A stretch of 64,000 nucleotides of DNA from Prevotella sp. P6B1 (GTDB lineage Bacteria > Bacteroidota > Bacteroidia > Bacteroidales > Bacteroidaceae). A model generated the notes under the pieces. The model was not told where the DNA came from. It saw only the letters and a program-made list of their open reading frames with translations, and made no database searches. The stretch covers positions 570,423 through 634,422 of the forward strand of contig NZ_JNKF01000011.1 in assembly GCF_000702825.1 (NCBI RefSeq). Reading direction: 5' to 3'. Both the position numbers and the translations under genes were made by a program. Below, piece by piece: positions 23,922 to 32,804 of the stretch (the stretch's first letter is position 1; each line of letters opens with the position of its first letter).

Positions 23922-25460
23922 ATGCAGAAACTCATAGAATTATATAAGGAATGGAATGGTGCCGAACCCGCCAACGTACAGCAGATACCCGGCGGCGGCA
24001 GTAACCGTACATACTACCGACTGACCAGCAGCGAGGGGCAATCGGTGATCGGCGTCATCGGAACCAGTCGCGACGAGGACCACGCCTTCATCTACCTCAC
24101 CCAGCATTTCACACGCCGCAAGCTGCCAGTGCCACAGATTCTGGCAGCCAGCGACGATATGCTGCGCTACCTGCAGACCGACTTAGGCAGTATGTCGCTC
24201 TTCGATGCCATCCGTGGCGGACGAGAGGCTGGCGGCAGATACACACTGGCTGAGCAGGAGCTGCTGAAGCGCACCATACGCGAACTGCCCAACATACAGA
24301 TAAGAGGCGCACGCGAGCTCGACTTCGACAACTGCTATCCGCAAGCCGAGTTCAACGTCGACAGCGTGCTCTTCGACCTGAACTACTTCAAGTACTGTTT
24401 CCTGAAGGCGACGGAGATTGATTTCCACGAACTGAAGCTGGAAGCCGACTTCAGACTGATGGCCAAGGACCTGACTGCCGAGAGCTGCGACACCTTCCTG
24501 TATCGTGACTTTCAGGCCCGCAACGTGATGCTCGACCACGACGGCAACCCCTGGTTCATCGACTATCAGGGCGGCAGAAAGGGTCCCTTCTATTACGATA
24601 TCGCCTCGTTCCTCTGGCAGGCCTCGGCCAAGTATCCGCACAAGCTGCGCCGCGAACTGGTGTACGAGTACTACAACTCGCTGAAGAACTACATGGAGGT
24701 GCCACCCGTGCGCCACTTCGTCAACCGTCTGTCGCTCTTCGTCCTGTTCCGCACCCTACAGGTGTTAGGCGCCTACGGATTCCGCGGCTACTTCGAACAG
24801 AAAAAGCACTTCATCGAGAGCATACCACCTGCCATACAGAACCTGCGCGAGCTGCTTGACAGCTCGACACAGTGGCACTACCCCTACCTGATGGACATCC
24901 TGCGCCAGCTGACAGAGCTGCCACAGTTCCAGCAGATAGAAGCCGTGGCCAGTCGTGCCGATGGTTACAAGACCACCGACCTGAACCCCTACAAAGCCCA
25001 CCCGCAGGACGGACCCGCCACCTTCTCGAAATACGATGCACAGGGACCGCTGGTGGTCAAGGTGTTCAGCTTCTCGTATCGCAACGGCATCCCTGAGGAT
25101 GAGAGCGGTAATGGCGGCGGCTACGTGTTCGACTGCCGCAGCACGCACAACCCAGGCCGCTATGAGCCTTACAAGAAACTGACAGGACTGGATGAGCCCG
25201 TGATCCGATTCTTAGAGGACGATGGCGAGATACTGACCTTCCTCGACTCGGTTTACAAGCTGGCCGATGCCCATGTGCGCCGCTACATCCAGCGCGGATT
25301 CACCTCGCTGATGTTCTCGTTCGGCTGCACAGGCGGACAGCATCGAAGCGTATATTCTGCCCAGCATCTGGCTGAGCATATCCACGAAAAATTCGGTATT
25401 GAGGTTCGCGTAGAACATCGCGAACAGAAAATCAAACAGGTGTTTGAAGCTAAACAATAA
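23922..25460 (+). CDS. Fusion of APH/AmgK-like kinase and RapZ C-terminal domain
   Basis: A 512-residue two-domain protein. Residues 1 to about 330 are an aminoglycoside-phosphotransferase-fold kinase: GGGSNRTYYRL (nucleotide loop), catalytic D196 and N201 in YRDFQARNVMLDHDG, metal-binding D214 in WFIDYQGG. AmgK, which phosphorylates N-acetylmuramate or GlcNAc in cell-wall recycling, is a related family. From about 385 it is the RapZ C-terminal domain with the signature FSFGCTGGQHRSVYSA; in E. coli that domain senses glucosamine-6-phosphate. The fusion suggests an amino-sugar kinase with a built-in sensor. The kinase substrate is inferred. It has its own promoter and terminator. Confidence 0.82.
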   Translation: MQKLIELYKEWNGAEPANVQQIPGGGSNRTYYRLTSSEGQSVIGVIGTSRDEDHAFIYLTQHFTRRKLPVPQILAASDDMLRYLQTDLGSMSLFDAIRGGREAGGRYTLAEQELLKRTIRELPNIQIRGARELDFDNCYPQAEFNVDSVLFDLNYFKYCFLKATEIDFHELKLEADFRLMAKDLTAESCDTFLYRDFQARNVMLDHDGNPWFIDYQGGRKGPFYYDIASFLWQASAKYPHKLRRELVYEYYNSLKNYMEVPPVRHFVNRLSLFVLFRTLQVLGAYGFRGYFEQKKHFIESIPPAIQNLRELLDSSTQWHYPYLMDILRQLTELPQFQQIEAVASRADGYKTTDLNPYKAHPQDGPATFSKYDAQGPLVVKVFSFSYRNGIPEDESGNGGGYVFDCRSTHNPGRYEPYKKLTGLDEPVIRFLEDDGEILTFLDSVYKLADAHVRRYIQRGFTSLMFSFGCTGGQHRSVYSAQHLAEHIHEKFGIEVRVEHREQKIKQVFEAKQ

Positions 25461-25462
25461 AC

Positions 25463-25495
25463 AAAAAAGAGCAGCAATCGCTGCTCCTTTTTTTA
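25463..25495. terminator. Bidirectional terminator
   Basis: GAGCAGC (25469-25475), loop AATC, GCTGCTC (25480-25486), then CTTTTTTTAT; an A-run precedes the stem, so it works on both strands. It separates the kinase-RapZ fusion from the convergent nusB-to-DUF5606 operon; the DUF5606 stop lies just inside the T-run. Confidence 0.9.
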
Positions 25496-25912
25496 TTTCT
25501 CCTCCTCGGCAGGCTCCTCGTCCTTGAAGTCGGTGATACCAGCCTCAACAAGGATGTTATACCAGGTAATCAACTTCTTGATGTGGCTATCCTTTACACG
25601 ATCCTGATCCCACTCAGGCAGAACCTTTGTGAAATACTCGTGCAGCTCGGCTGAGCTGGCCTTCTTCTCGTTGATGCTGGCCTTCTTGCCATCCTCGAGC
25701 TTCTTCAGGTTCTCGAGAACATCAGTCAGGGGAACATCGTCGGTCTCTGTAAACATGGCGATATCGCCAAGTGATGTGATACGATCGGTAGCGAAGGCTG
25801 GCATACGCTTATGAGTAGCGTCGAGAGCCTCAACGATCAGGTTGTTATGACCTCTGGTAACCAGTTTATACAAACCTGGCTTACCGGCAATTGCTAAAAT
25901 TGTTTGTTGCAT
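25493..25912 (-). CDS. DUF5606-type conserved protein
   Basis: A 139-residue soluble protein that I recognise as the Bacteroidetes DUF5606 family. It begins MQQTILAIAGKPGLYKLV and has the segments NLIVEALDATHKRMPAF and SLGDIAMFTE, then a helical part (ELHEYFTKVLPEWDQDRV) and an acidic tail. The N-terminal half resembles a small beta-barrel. Function unknown. It is the last gene of the nusB-yajC-ybbR-coaE unit; its start overlaps the coaE end by 19 bases. Confidence 0.78.
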   Translation of the reverse strand: MQQTILAIAGKPGLYKLVTRGHNNLIVEALDATHKRMPAFATDRITSLGDIAMFTETDDVPLTDVLENLKKLEDGKKASINEKKASSAELHEYFTKVLPEWDQDRVKDSHIKKLITWYNILVEAGITDFKDEEPAEEEK

Positions 25913-26460
25913 TGTCTTATGATTATATGTATTTGTTTATCTATATCTGCTTCACCATCGTTGATGATGACGTAATCCGACTTACGGATGATGTCCTGCT
26001 GCGGCATCTGGCGCGCCATCCACTCCTCCACCTTTTCGTGGCTGATATGATCGCGCTCCATCACACGCTGCATACGTATCTCCTTGGGAGCTATCACAGC
26101 AATGACGATATCCACCAGCCGGGAGGCACCCGACTCGAACAGGATGGCACTCTCCATCAGTTTGAGACCGCTCTGACGGAAGGCGTCGAAAACGGCTGGA
26201 TGCACAATCTTATTAACAGCCTCGGCATGACTTTCCGACGACAGCAGGTAATGAGCCACGATAGCCTTGTTGAGATTACCGTCGGCATCGTAGGTATGAG
26301 GACCTATCAACGCTGTGAGGCGCTGACGGATATCGGGCGAAGTGCGCATCAGCTTCTTGGCCTCGCTGTCGCAGTCGAATACCTCGTATCCCTGCTCCCG
26401 CAACTTCTGGCAGACATAGCTCTTACCGCTACCTATTCCGCCTGTGATACCTATCTTCAT
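25894..26460 (-). CDS. coaE: Dephospho-CoA kinase
   Basis: A 188-residue P-loop kinase for the last step of coenzyme A synthesis. The P-loop is GITGGIGSGKS (4-14); the substrate loop DCDSEAKKLM and the lid region IRMQRVMERDHIS are present. Length is near 200 as usual. It overlaps the preceding YbbR-like gene by 4 bases and the following DUF5606 gene by 19. Confidence 0.94.
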   Translation of the reverse strand: MKIGITGGIGSGKSYVCQKLREQGYEVFDCDSEAKKLMRTSPDIRQRLTALIGPHTYDADGNLNKAIVAHYLLSSESHAEAVNKIVHPAVFDAFRQSGLKLMESAILFESGASRLVDIVIAVIAPKEIRMQRVMERDHISHEKVEEWMARQMPQQDIIRKSDYVIINDGEADIDKQIHIIIRQCNKQF

Positions 26461-27440
26461 TCTGATTCCGATTCAATCAGGTAATCCACCATGCTCGTTT
26501 CCAGACGGGCTCTGGATATGCCGCGTGGTACAGTCTTCAAATAGATATGGCACTTCTCCTGAGGATGCTCCATAATCTCGTTGTAATCAGCCACTACCGT
26601 AAAGTCGGTTGGCTTCAGATGGCGGAACACGCTCACACCCGTAACGAACTTGACGCCCACACGCGACGGGAAGGTACGGAGCACCTTGCCTGCTGGCATA
26701 TTGATGGCCTTGATAGGCACACCCTCGATATTCTCCTCGGTGAGCACATCGGTACAGAACGTCACCCGCACATGGTCGGGCACCATCTTCACACCACGGA
26801 TCTTAGCCAGCTCGCAGTTAGCACGCAGCGTATCACGGAAGTTCACATGATTCAGATGCTCGGTGTACACAACGTTGATACTGTCGAGCTTCTCTTTCGA
26901 AGCATAGATGGTGATACTGTCGGGCTTGTAGGTCACACGCGAGATAAAGAACAGTTCCTCGGGAATCACACGACCGCTCCACCGCACTGGCACCACCTTC
27001 TTGGCACCGTAGTTGTAATAGAACTCCAGCTTTTCGGGTTTCACGTTGATAATACGCGAACCGTTTGCCAACTGCTGGTAAACCAGCTTCTGCAGCTCCT
27101 GCGATGTTACGATACCCGTACCGTTACCCCTGTTATAGGTTCTGAAACTGACGTTGAGCCTCTTCAGGACGTCGCCATACATATAAGTAAGCAAGGTGAA
27201 TCCTTTGTCACGGATGGTCATTCGCACCGTGTCGGTCTCGTCGGATGTCAGCACGGCATTCTTGGGAATGTCGGTTACCGATACGGGAATGGCGAACTCG
27301 CGTTCGTAAACCTCGTTGAGTGTGGTCTGCAACCAGAATACACCCGAAAGTGCCAGGAAGAACGCAAACAACAGGAGCTCCTTATTAGTACTGCTAAAAA
27401 GGAGCTTACGGATCTGCTGTCCTATTCTTCCTAACTTCAT
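26457..27440 (-). CDS. YbbR-like domain membrane protein
   Basis: A 327-residue protein with one N-terminal membrane helix (LLLFAFFLALSGVFWLQTTL) and a long outside region of beta-rich repeats of YbbR type. In Firmicutes, YbbR-domain proteins bind and stimulate the diadenylate cyclase CdaA; in Bacteroidetes the gene is commonly found with coaE and yajC, as here, and its role is unclear. It lies 3 bases after yajC. Confidence 0.78.
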   Translation of the reverse strand: MKLGRIGQQIRKLLFSSTNKELLLFAFFLALSGVFWLQTTLNEVYEREFAIPVSVTDIPKNAVLTSDETDTVRMTIRDKGFTLLTYMYGDVLKRLNVSFRTYNRGNGTGIVTSQELQKLVYQQLANGSRIINVKPEKLEFYYNYGAKKVVPVRWSGRVIPEELFFISRVTYKPDSITIYASKEKLDSINVVYTEHLNHVNFRDTLRANCELAKIRGVKMVPDHVRVTFCTDVLTEENIEGVPIKAINMPAGKVLRTFPSRVGVKFVTGVSVFRHLKPTDFTVVADYNEIMEHPQEKCHIYLKTVPRGISRARLETSMVDYLIESESE

Positions 27441-27443
27441 ATC

Positions 27444-27758
27444 TTATTTCTGAGGCGTGCTTGCCATATCCTTGAAAACAGAAGTCTTCTCAACGGTAAC
27501 AACCACGTCGCGTGCAATCTTCACGTCAACGGTGTTCTTAGCCAGATCAACGCTCTTCACTGTTCCATGAATGCCACCGCCGGTAACCACTTCGGTACCC
27601 TCGCTCAGCTCGTTCTGGAACTTCTGAATCTCCTTCTGCTTCTTCTGCTGTGGACGAATCATGAAAAACCACATAATGGCAAAGATGGCCACCATCATGA
27701 TGATCATACTCATGCCGCCTCCCTGTGCTGCCTGGGCAGCCAATACGATACTAGTCAT
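27444..27758 (-). CDS. yajC: Preprotein translocase accessory subunit YajC
   Basis: A 104-residue single-pass membrane protein (helix IIMMVAIFAIMWFFMI) with the YajC signature RPQQKKQKE, then ELSEGTEVVTGGGIHGTVKSV. It associates with SecDF and the holotranslocon. The next gene upstream, nusB, ends 9 bases away. Confidence 0.94.
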   Translation of the reverse strand: MTSIVLAAQAAQGGGMSMIIMMVAIFAIMWFFMIRPQQKKQKEIQKFQNELSEGTEVVTGGGIHGTVKSVDLAKNTVDVKIARDVVVTVEKTSVFKDMASTPQK

Positions 27759-27767
27759 TTTCTTTCT

Positions 27768-28730
27768 TTATTTAAGTTTATTTCTATGGTTCTCTTTCTT
27801 GGGTTCGATGAACTTGGCCAGGCGTCCGCTCTCTACCAGATTGCGGGCTATTCCATCGAGCATACCATTGATGTAGCCAGCACTCTTTGGTGTAGAGTAG
27901 AACTTAGCTATCTCAACATACTCGTTGATGGTTACATTGATGGGAATATTCGCCAGGGTCATCATCTCGGCGATGGCTATCTGCATCAGGATAATATCCA
28001 TGTAAGCCAGGCGCGAGAAATCCCAGTTGCGTGATGCCTCACTCATAAAGCGCTGATACTCGTCGGCATTCAGGATGGCTGCACGGAATATCTTGCGTGC
28101 AAAATCCTTCTCATCCTCACTATCCCACTCAGGCAACAACTCCTGCTTCGCCCCATTCTGCTCCTCGAAACGCTTGATGGTCTTCAGCACGAATGTATCA
28201 ACGATAGGCTTATCATCATTCCAATAGAGGCTCTGGTCCTCAAGGATGGCATCAATATCATCGTTATCCTGAATGAGTGTGCGGTATATCTTACGCCAGA
28301 ACTCACGATCCACATCGTAGTTATCCTCTGGATTGTTCATATATTCCTGATATATGTCGCTCTGCTCTATCTTCTCGAGCAGCGAGGCCACGAAAACGGC
28401 ATTCTCATCCCAACCGCTCTTCTGCGTGCTGATGAACTCGTTTAACTGCTTATTCTCGGCCAACTGAATTGCAAATCGATTGAAAACAAATCTTTGTGAT
28501 GGTTCTGGTGTTCCTTCGCGCTTTGCTCGTTGTACCAACACTTCCATACGACGGCTTGCCTCCTTGTTTACGGCTACAATCAGAGCCAGCATGTAGTTGT
28601 AGAGGTCATAAGCTTTCGAAAGACTGAAAAATAGCTCTTTCTCAGCCGTGTCGATGTTCTTGTTACCGTTTTGATAGTAAGCATAGGTTAACTGAACAAT
28701 CTTAATTCTAATAATTTCTCTGTTAATCAT
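27768..28730 (-). CDS. nusB: Transcription antitermination factor NusB, extended Bacteroidetes form
   Basis: A 320-residue protein, about twice the length of E. coli NusB (139). The C-terminal part is the NusB fold: DEYQRFM...NWDFSRLAYMDIILMQIAIAEM, then PINVTINEYVEIAKFYSTPKSAGYING (quoted in parts), which fits the conserved NEYVEIAK and GYINGMLDGIA motifs. The N-terminal half is a helical extension typical of this phylum. It acts with NusE in rRNA antitermination. It heads the five-gene minus-strand unit; -7 box at 28795-28802. Confidence 0.92.
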   Translation of the reverse strand: MINREIIRIKIVQLTYAYYQNGNKNIDTAEKELFFSLSKAYDLYNYMLALIVAVNKEASRRMEVLVQRAKREGTPEPSQRFVFNRFAIQLAENKQLNEFISTQKSGWDENAVFVASLLEKIEQSDIYQEYMNNPEDNYDVDREFWRKIYRTLIQDNDDIDAILEDQSLYWNDDKPIVDTFVLKTIKRFEEQNGAKQELLPEWDSEDEKDFARKIFRAAILNADEYQRFMSEASRNWDFSRLAYMDIILMQIAIAEMMTLANIPINVTINEYVEIAKFYSTPKSAGYINGMLDGIARNLVESGRLAKFIEPKKENHRNKLK

Positions 28731-28794
28731 CTCACTTGATGTTTTTTTATTTATTATACCTTATTTATATAAACTGAAACGTTATAATCGGCTG

Positions 28795-28802
28795 CAAAAT
28801 TA
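28795..28802 (-). promoter_or_regulatory. -7 box of the nusB operon
   Basis: Minus strand TAATTTTG followed by CAGCC; the leader to the ATG at 28730 is about 60 bases. Confidence 0.6.
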
Positions 28803-28861
28803 GCAATAAAAACTAAAATCTGCAAGAAAAAAGCCGAAAATTGAGGTTTTTTAGCCAAATA

Positions 28862-28893
28862 TTTGGTTGGTATCAAAAAAAGTCGTACCTTTG
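28862..28893 (+). promoter_or_regulatory. rplY promoter
   Basis: TTTG (28862-28865), 20 bases, TACCTTTG (28886-28893). The leader is about 85 bases and starts with a hairpin, TCGGC-TACAT-GCCGA (28904-28920 region), a possible site of ribosomal-protein autoregulation. Confidence 0.75.
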
Positions 28894-28983
28894 CACCGCT
28901 TTTTCGGCTACATGCCGAGATTCGTGTGATGGCGAATTAAGCAAAACGTAATTTTTAACAACTTAATTTAGAGTAACACATTT

Positions 28984-29580
28984 ATGAAAGAAATTAGCGT
29001 AAGTGGCCAGAAGCGTGCCACAACTGGCAAGAAGGCCAGCAAGGAAATGCGTAAGGAAGGTCTTGTACCTTGTAACCTTTATGGTGAGAAGAAGGGTGAG
29101 AACGGTGCACCTGAGGCTCTTGCATTTGCAATCCCAGCATCTCAGCTCCGTCGCGTAGTTTATTCACCCGACGTTTACGTTGTAAACATCACCATCGACG
29201 GTGAGGCTCACAAGGCTGTTATGAAGGAGCTCCAGTTCCACCCAACAACAGACGCTCTGCTCCACGTTGACTTCTACGAGGTAAACGAGGAGAAGCCCAT
29301 CACTATCGGTATCCCCGTTAAGTTGGTAGGTCACGCACAGGGTGTTCGTGATGGTGGTCGTCTGAGTCAGGCTGTTCGTACACTGAACGTTACAGCTCCT
29401 TACAAGCAGATTCCTGAGGTTCTGAATGTAGACGTTACAGAGCTCAAGCTCGGTAAGGCTATCAAGGTAGCAGAACTGAACTTCGAGGGTCTGCAGATCG
29501 CTACTCCTGCTCAGGTTGTAGTATGCTCAGTTAAGGCTACACGTGCTTCTCGTTCTGCAGCTGCCCAGGCTGCTGAGTAA
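28984..29580 (+). CDS. rplY: 50S ribosomal protein L25/general stress protein Ctc
   Basis: A 198-residue protein of the long (CTC/TL5) type: an N-terminal 5S-rRNA-binding L25 domain (residues 1 to about 95, with [15 protein letters not shown] and [15 protein letters not shown]) and a C-terminal beta domain, ending in an alanine-rich tail. Codon use is biased (GTT, AAG), as expected for a highly expressed gene. It starts a plus-strand run that continues into pth, hslR and the antiporter. Confidence 0.95.
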   Translation: MKEISVSGQKRATTGKKASKEMRKEGLVPCNLYGEKKGENGAPEALAFAIPASQLRRVVYSPDVYVVNITIDGEAHKAVMKELQFHPTTDALLHVDFYEVNEEKPITIGIPVKLVGHAQGVRDGGRLSQAVRTLNVTAPYKQIPEVLNVDVTELKLGKAIKVAELNFEGLQIATPAQVVVCSVKATRASRSAAAQAAE

Positions 29581-29600
29581 TTTATCTAATTCGTTTGCGA

Positions 29601-30173
29601 ATGGATAAGTACTTGATTGTTGGACTGGGAAATATCGGCGACGAGTACGAGAACACCCGCCACAATACAGGCTTTATGGTATTGGATGCTTTTGCTAAGG
29701 CATCCAATATTCATTTTGATGATAAGCGCTATGGGTTTGTAGCCGAAACATCATTGAAAGGTCGTAAAGTATTCCTGCTGAAACCCTCTACCTATATGAA
29801 CCTGAGCGGCAATGCGGTACGCTATTGGCTAAACAAGGAAAATATAGAACAAAACAGACTATTGGTCATCAGCGACGACGTAGCGCTACCATTAGGCGCA
29901 TTCAGACTGAAAGCCAATGGTTCGAACGGAGGGCACAATGGTCTGGGACACATTCAGCAGCTGATAGGCCAGAACTACGCCCGACTGCGTATGGGTATAG
30001 GCAACGACTTTCCACGAGGCATGCAGGTGGACTGGGTACTCGGCAAGTACGACGAGGAAGACATGAAGACACTCCAGCCAAGTATCGATACAGCCTGCGA
30101 GATCATCAAAAGCTTCGTATTAGCCGGCATCGATATCACAATGAATCAATTTAACAAATTAGGAAAAAAATAA
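29601..30173 (+). CDS. pth: Peptidyl-tRNA hydrolase
   Basis: A 190-residue enzyme that releases peptides from dropped-off peptidyl-tRNA. Signatures: [22 protein letters not shown] with catalytic H21, [31 protein letters not shown] and [12 protein letters not shown]. The ATG at 29601 is preferred over a TTG six bases upstream. It lies 20 bases after rplY, a pairing common in bacteria. Confidence 0.95.
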   Translation: MDKYLIVGLGNIGDEYENTRHNTGFMVLDAFAKASNIHFDDKRYGFVAETSLKGRKVFLLKPSTYMNLSGNAVRYWLNKENIEQNRLLVISDDVALPLGAFRLKANGSNGGHNGLGHIQQLIGQNYARLRMGIGNDFPRGMQVDWVLGKYDEEDMKTLQPSIDTACEIIKSFVLAGIDITMNQFNKLGKK

Positions 30174-30176
30174 CAT

Positions 30177-30557
30177 ATGGAAGAAGCAAGGATTGACAAA
30201 TGGCTATGGGCATCACGCATCTTCAAGACACGTTCGATTGCTGCTGATGCTTGCAAGAATGGACGCGTTACCATCGAGGGGGTTAACGTCAAGCCTTCAC
30301 GTATGGTGAAAGTCGGCGAGACTGTCAATGTCCGTAAACCACCCATCACCTACTCTTTCCGTATTCTGAAGACCATCGAGCAGCGAGTGGGTGCCAAACT
30401 CCTGCCTGAGATCTACGAGAACGTGACTGCTCCCGAGCAGTATGAACTACTGGAGATGACCCGTATCAGCGGGTTTGTGGATCGTGCACGAGGTACTGGG
30501 CGACCTACCAAGAAAGATCGCCGCAGTCTTGATGCATTTATCAACGACATGGAATAA
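30177..30557 (+). CDS. hslR: S4-domain RNA-binding protein, Hsp15-like
   Basis: A 126-residue protein with an N-terminal S4 domain: ARIDKWLWASRIFKTRSIAA, then ACKNGRVTIEGVNVKPSRMV. In E. coli Hsp15 binds stalled 50S subunits that carry nascent chains and tRNA; here the gene follows pth, whose product acts on similar molecules. The C-terminus is basic (GRPTKKDRRSLDAF). It begins 3 bases after pth. Confidence 0.9.
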   Translation: MEEARIDKWLWASRIFKTRSIAADACKNGRVTIEGVNVKPSRMVKVGETVNVRKPPITYSFRILKTIEQRVGAKLLPEIYENVTAPEQYELLEMTRISGFVDRARGTGRPTKKDRRSLDAFINDME

Positions 30558-30572
30558 AATGTTCATCGTGTT

Positions 30573-31565
30573 ATGACACTTATCAACATCGGATTGATTA
30601 TTGTTGGCATCATCCTCATCATTTGGGGAGCCGACAGACTGACAGAAGGCGCTTCGTCGCTGGCACGTGGCATGCGTGTGCCGGAAATTGTAATCGGTCT
30701 CACCATCGTAGCCGCAGGTACATCGGCACCAGAATTGTTTGTGAGTCTGGTATCCGCCCTCAAAGGCACAAGCGACTTAGCCGTTGGTAACGTGTTAGGG
30801 TCAAACATCTTTAACACCCTGCTCATTGTGGGCTGCTCCGCTGCTGTTGCGCCTATCGCCGTAGCATCCAACACGGTGAAGAAGGATATCCCTTTCGCCA
30901 TCGGAGCCTCATTGCTGCTGTTCATGTTGTGTTTCGACGATATGGACTCACCTCACCTCTGGGGCAACGAAATCAGCCGATCTGACGGCATCATCCTGTT
31001 GATAGGATTCATAGCTTTCCTGATCTACACCTTCCAAATGGCAGGAAAAGCAGGATTACTGCCAAGCAGGGAGGAAGAACTTGGCATAGAACGTGAGAAG
31101 GAGCCCCGCGATTATTCACACCTCTGGCAGAATCTGGCATGGATAACAATCGGACTTGCCTGCCTGATTGGAGGCAGTAATCTGTTTGTTGACGGCGCTA
31201 CCTATCTGGCTCACCGCTTTGGTATCCGACAGAGCGTTGTAGGTCTAACGATTGTAGCCGGCGGCACATCACTACCCGAATTGGCAACAAGTGTAGTTGC
31301 AGCCTATAAAGGGCGCGCTGCCTTAGCCATCGGAAACGTCATCGGATCGAACGTCTATAACATCCTGCTCATCCTGGGCGTAACAGCTGTTATACACCCT
31401 ATGCGCATCATAGGTATCACCATTGTCGACCTGATGATGATGCTGTGCAGCATCGGCCTCATGTGGATTTTTGCCATCACCAAATACTACGTATCACGTA
31501 GAGAAGGATGGCTGTTGATTCTGGCATTCCTGGGATACATGGGCTGGCTTTTATACTTATTATAA
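30573..31565 (+). CDS. Calcium/sodium antiporter of the CaCA family (YrbG-like)
   Basis: A 330-residue membrane protein with ten helices in two repeats. Each repeat has the alpha motif: GLTIVAAGTSAPELFVSLVS and GLTIVAGGTSLPELATSVVA, followed by GNVLGSNIFN and GNVIGSNVYN. These carry the ion-binding glutamates (in APE and LPE). It exchanges calcium for sodium across the inner membrane. It ends 8 bases before the preQ1 riboswitch. Confidence 0.92.
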   Translation: MTLINIGLIIVGIILIIWGADRLTEGASSLARGMRVPEIVIGLTIVAAGTSAPELFVSLVSALKGTSDLAVGNVLGSNIFNTLLIVGCSAAVAPIAVASNTVKKDIPFAIGASLLLFMLCFDDMDSPHLWGNEISRSDGIILLIGFIAFLIYTFQMAGKAGLLPSREEELGIEREKEPRDYSHLWQNLAWITIGLACLIGGSNLFVDGATYLAHRFGIRQSVVGLTIVAGGTSLPELATSVVAAYKGRAALAIGNVIGSNVYNILLILGVTAVIHPMRIIGITIVDLMMMLCSIGLMWIFAITKYYVSRREGWLLILAFLGYMGWLLYLL

Positions 31566-31572
31566 TGGATAA

Positions 31573-31608
31573 CAGGGGTACTTGAACACCCCCTTTAACA
31601 AAACAAGA
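31573..31608 (+). promoter_or_regulatory. preQ1-I riboswitch before yhhQ-queF
   Basis: An H-type pseudoknot can be drawn base by base. P1: AGGGG (31574-31578) with CCCCT (31590-31594). P2: CTTG (31581-31584) in the loop with CAAG (31604-31607). The A-rich L3 is TTAACAAAA (31595-31603), and AACACCC follows P2 as in the class consensus (binding cytosine in the AAC). As I recall, the well-studied Thermoanaerobacter preQ1 riboswitch has the same L3. P2's 3' strand is 4 bases before the ATG at 31612, so ligand binding should block ribosome access. Both downstream genes handle queuosine precursors. Confidence 0.88.
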
Positions 31609-31611
31609 ATA

Positions 31612-32307
31612 ATGGAAAAATTAAAAGAAAATCAGAGAATTAGTGTGCTGTTCATGATGTACGGCATACTGTTTTGCGTATGCCTGATTACGGCAAACGT
31701 ATTAGAGACAAAACAGATTTCGTTCGGACCCGCCAACATGACTGCAGGTCTGATTGTGTTCCCTGTAAGCTACATCATCAACGACGTGGTTTGCGAGGTG
31801 TGGGGCTACCGCCGCACACGCCTGCTTATCTGGCTGGGATTCGCCATGAACTTCATGTTTGTGGTGTTTGGCGCCATCGCCGACTGGATTCCTGGTGCAC
31901 CTTACTGGCACGGCGAAGAGGGATTCCATCAGATTTTCGGCCTGGCACCACGTATTGCAGGTGCATCGTTCCTGGCATTTCTGGCAGGATCGTTTATGAA
32001 TGCCTACGTGATGAGTAAGATGAAGCTGAACTCAAATGGTAAGAACTTCTCGGCACGTGCCGTGATGAGTACAATCTGGGGCGAGCTTACCGACTCTATC
32101 ATCTTCTTCCCCCTGGCACTGGGTGGCGTAATTCCCTGGGAGGAGATGCCTTCGTTGGTTATCACACAGGTAACACTGAAGACGGTTTACGAAATCATCG
32201 CACTTCCTGTAACCATCCGTGTGGTTAACTTTACCAAGAAGCACGACCACGAGGATGTGTACGACGAGGATGTGAAATATAACATTTTTAAAGTTAAGGA
32301 ATTATGA
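31612..32307 (+). CDS. yhhQ: Queuosine precursor transporter (YhhQ/DUF165 family)
   Basis: A 231-residue inner-membrane protein with six or so helices. Family signatures are [23 protein letters not shown] (read as [20 protein letters not shown]), [20 protein letters not shown], and [21 protein letters not shown]. YhhQ takes up preQ0/preQ1. The ATG at 31612 directly follows a preQ1 riboswitch; an in-frame TTG at 31582 lies inside that riboswitch and is rejected. It overlaps queF by 4 bases (ATGA). Confidence 0.93.
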   Translation: MEKLKENQRISVLFMMYGILFCVCLITANVLETKQISFGPANMTAGLIVFPVSYIINDVVCEVWGYRRTRLLIWLGFAMNFMFVVFGAIADWIPGAPYWHGEEGFHQIFGLAPRIAGASFLAFLAGSFMNAYVMSKMKLNSNGKNFSARAVMSTIWGELTDSIIFFPLALGGVIPWEEMPSLVITQVTLKTVYEIIALPVTIRVVNFTKKHDHEDVYDEDVKYNIFKVKEL

Positions 32308-32762
32308 TGAGAGAACAAGAAGGATTGCAAGCACTCGGCAAGAAGACTGAGTACAAGAGTGATTATGCACCCGAAGTGCTTGAAACATTCATGAACAAGC
32401 ACCCCGAGAACGACTACTGGGTACAGTTCAACTGCCCTGAGTTTACATCACTCTGCCCCATTACCGGACAGCCTGATTTCGCAGAGATTAAGATCATGTA
32501 TATTCCTGGCGAGAAGATGGTAGAGTCGAAGAGTCTGAAGTTGTATCTGTTCAGTTTCCGTAACCATGGCGATTTCCACGAGGACTGTGTGAATGTGATC
32601 ATGAAGGATCTGGTAAAACTGATGGATCCCAAGTATATCGAGGTGATTGGCCTATTCACACCACGTGGCGGTATCAGCATTTACCCCTACGCCAACTACG
32701 GTCGCCCCGGTACCAAGTACGAGAAACTGGCTGAAGAGCGATTGTATAAACATTCATTTTAA
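32304..32762 (+). CDS. queF: NADPH-dependent 7-cyano-7-deazaguanine reductase
   Basis: A 152-residue enzyme of the short (YkvM) type that reduces preQ0 to preQ1 in queuosine synthesis. The catalytic cysteine is C51 in [10 protein letters not shown], with D58; the QueF motif ESKSLK is at 74-79, and E97-type residues lie in [11 protein letters not shown]. It shares the preQ1 riboswitch and operon with yhhQ, so its own product should shut both down. A strong terminator follows. Confidence 0.95.
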   Translation: MMREQEGLQALGKKTEYKSDYAPEVLETFMNKHPENDYWVQFNCPEFTSLCPITGQPDFAEIKIMYIPGEKMVESKSLKLYLFSFRNHGDFHEDCVNVIMKDLVKLMDPKYIEVIGLFTPRGGISIYPYANYGRPGTKYEKLAEERLYKHSF

Positions 32763-32767
32763 TATTG

Positions 32768-32804
32768 AGCCCTGCAAAAAAATATAAAATTTGCAGGGCT
32801 TTTT
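32768..32804 (+). terminator. Terminator after queF
   Basis: Perfect 11-bp stem AGCCCTGCAAA (32768-32778) / TTTGCAGGGCT (32790-32800), then TTTT. The T-run overlaps the -33 box (TTTG, 32802-32805) of the next promoter. Confidence 0.9.

Noticed and set aside
31582..31611. TTG at 31582 as start of yhhQ
   Set aside because: It would place the start inside the riboswitch; the ATG at 31612 follows the pseudoknot directly and fits family length.
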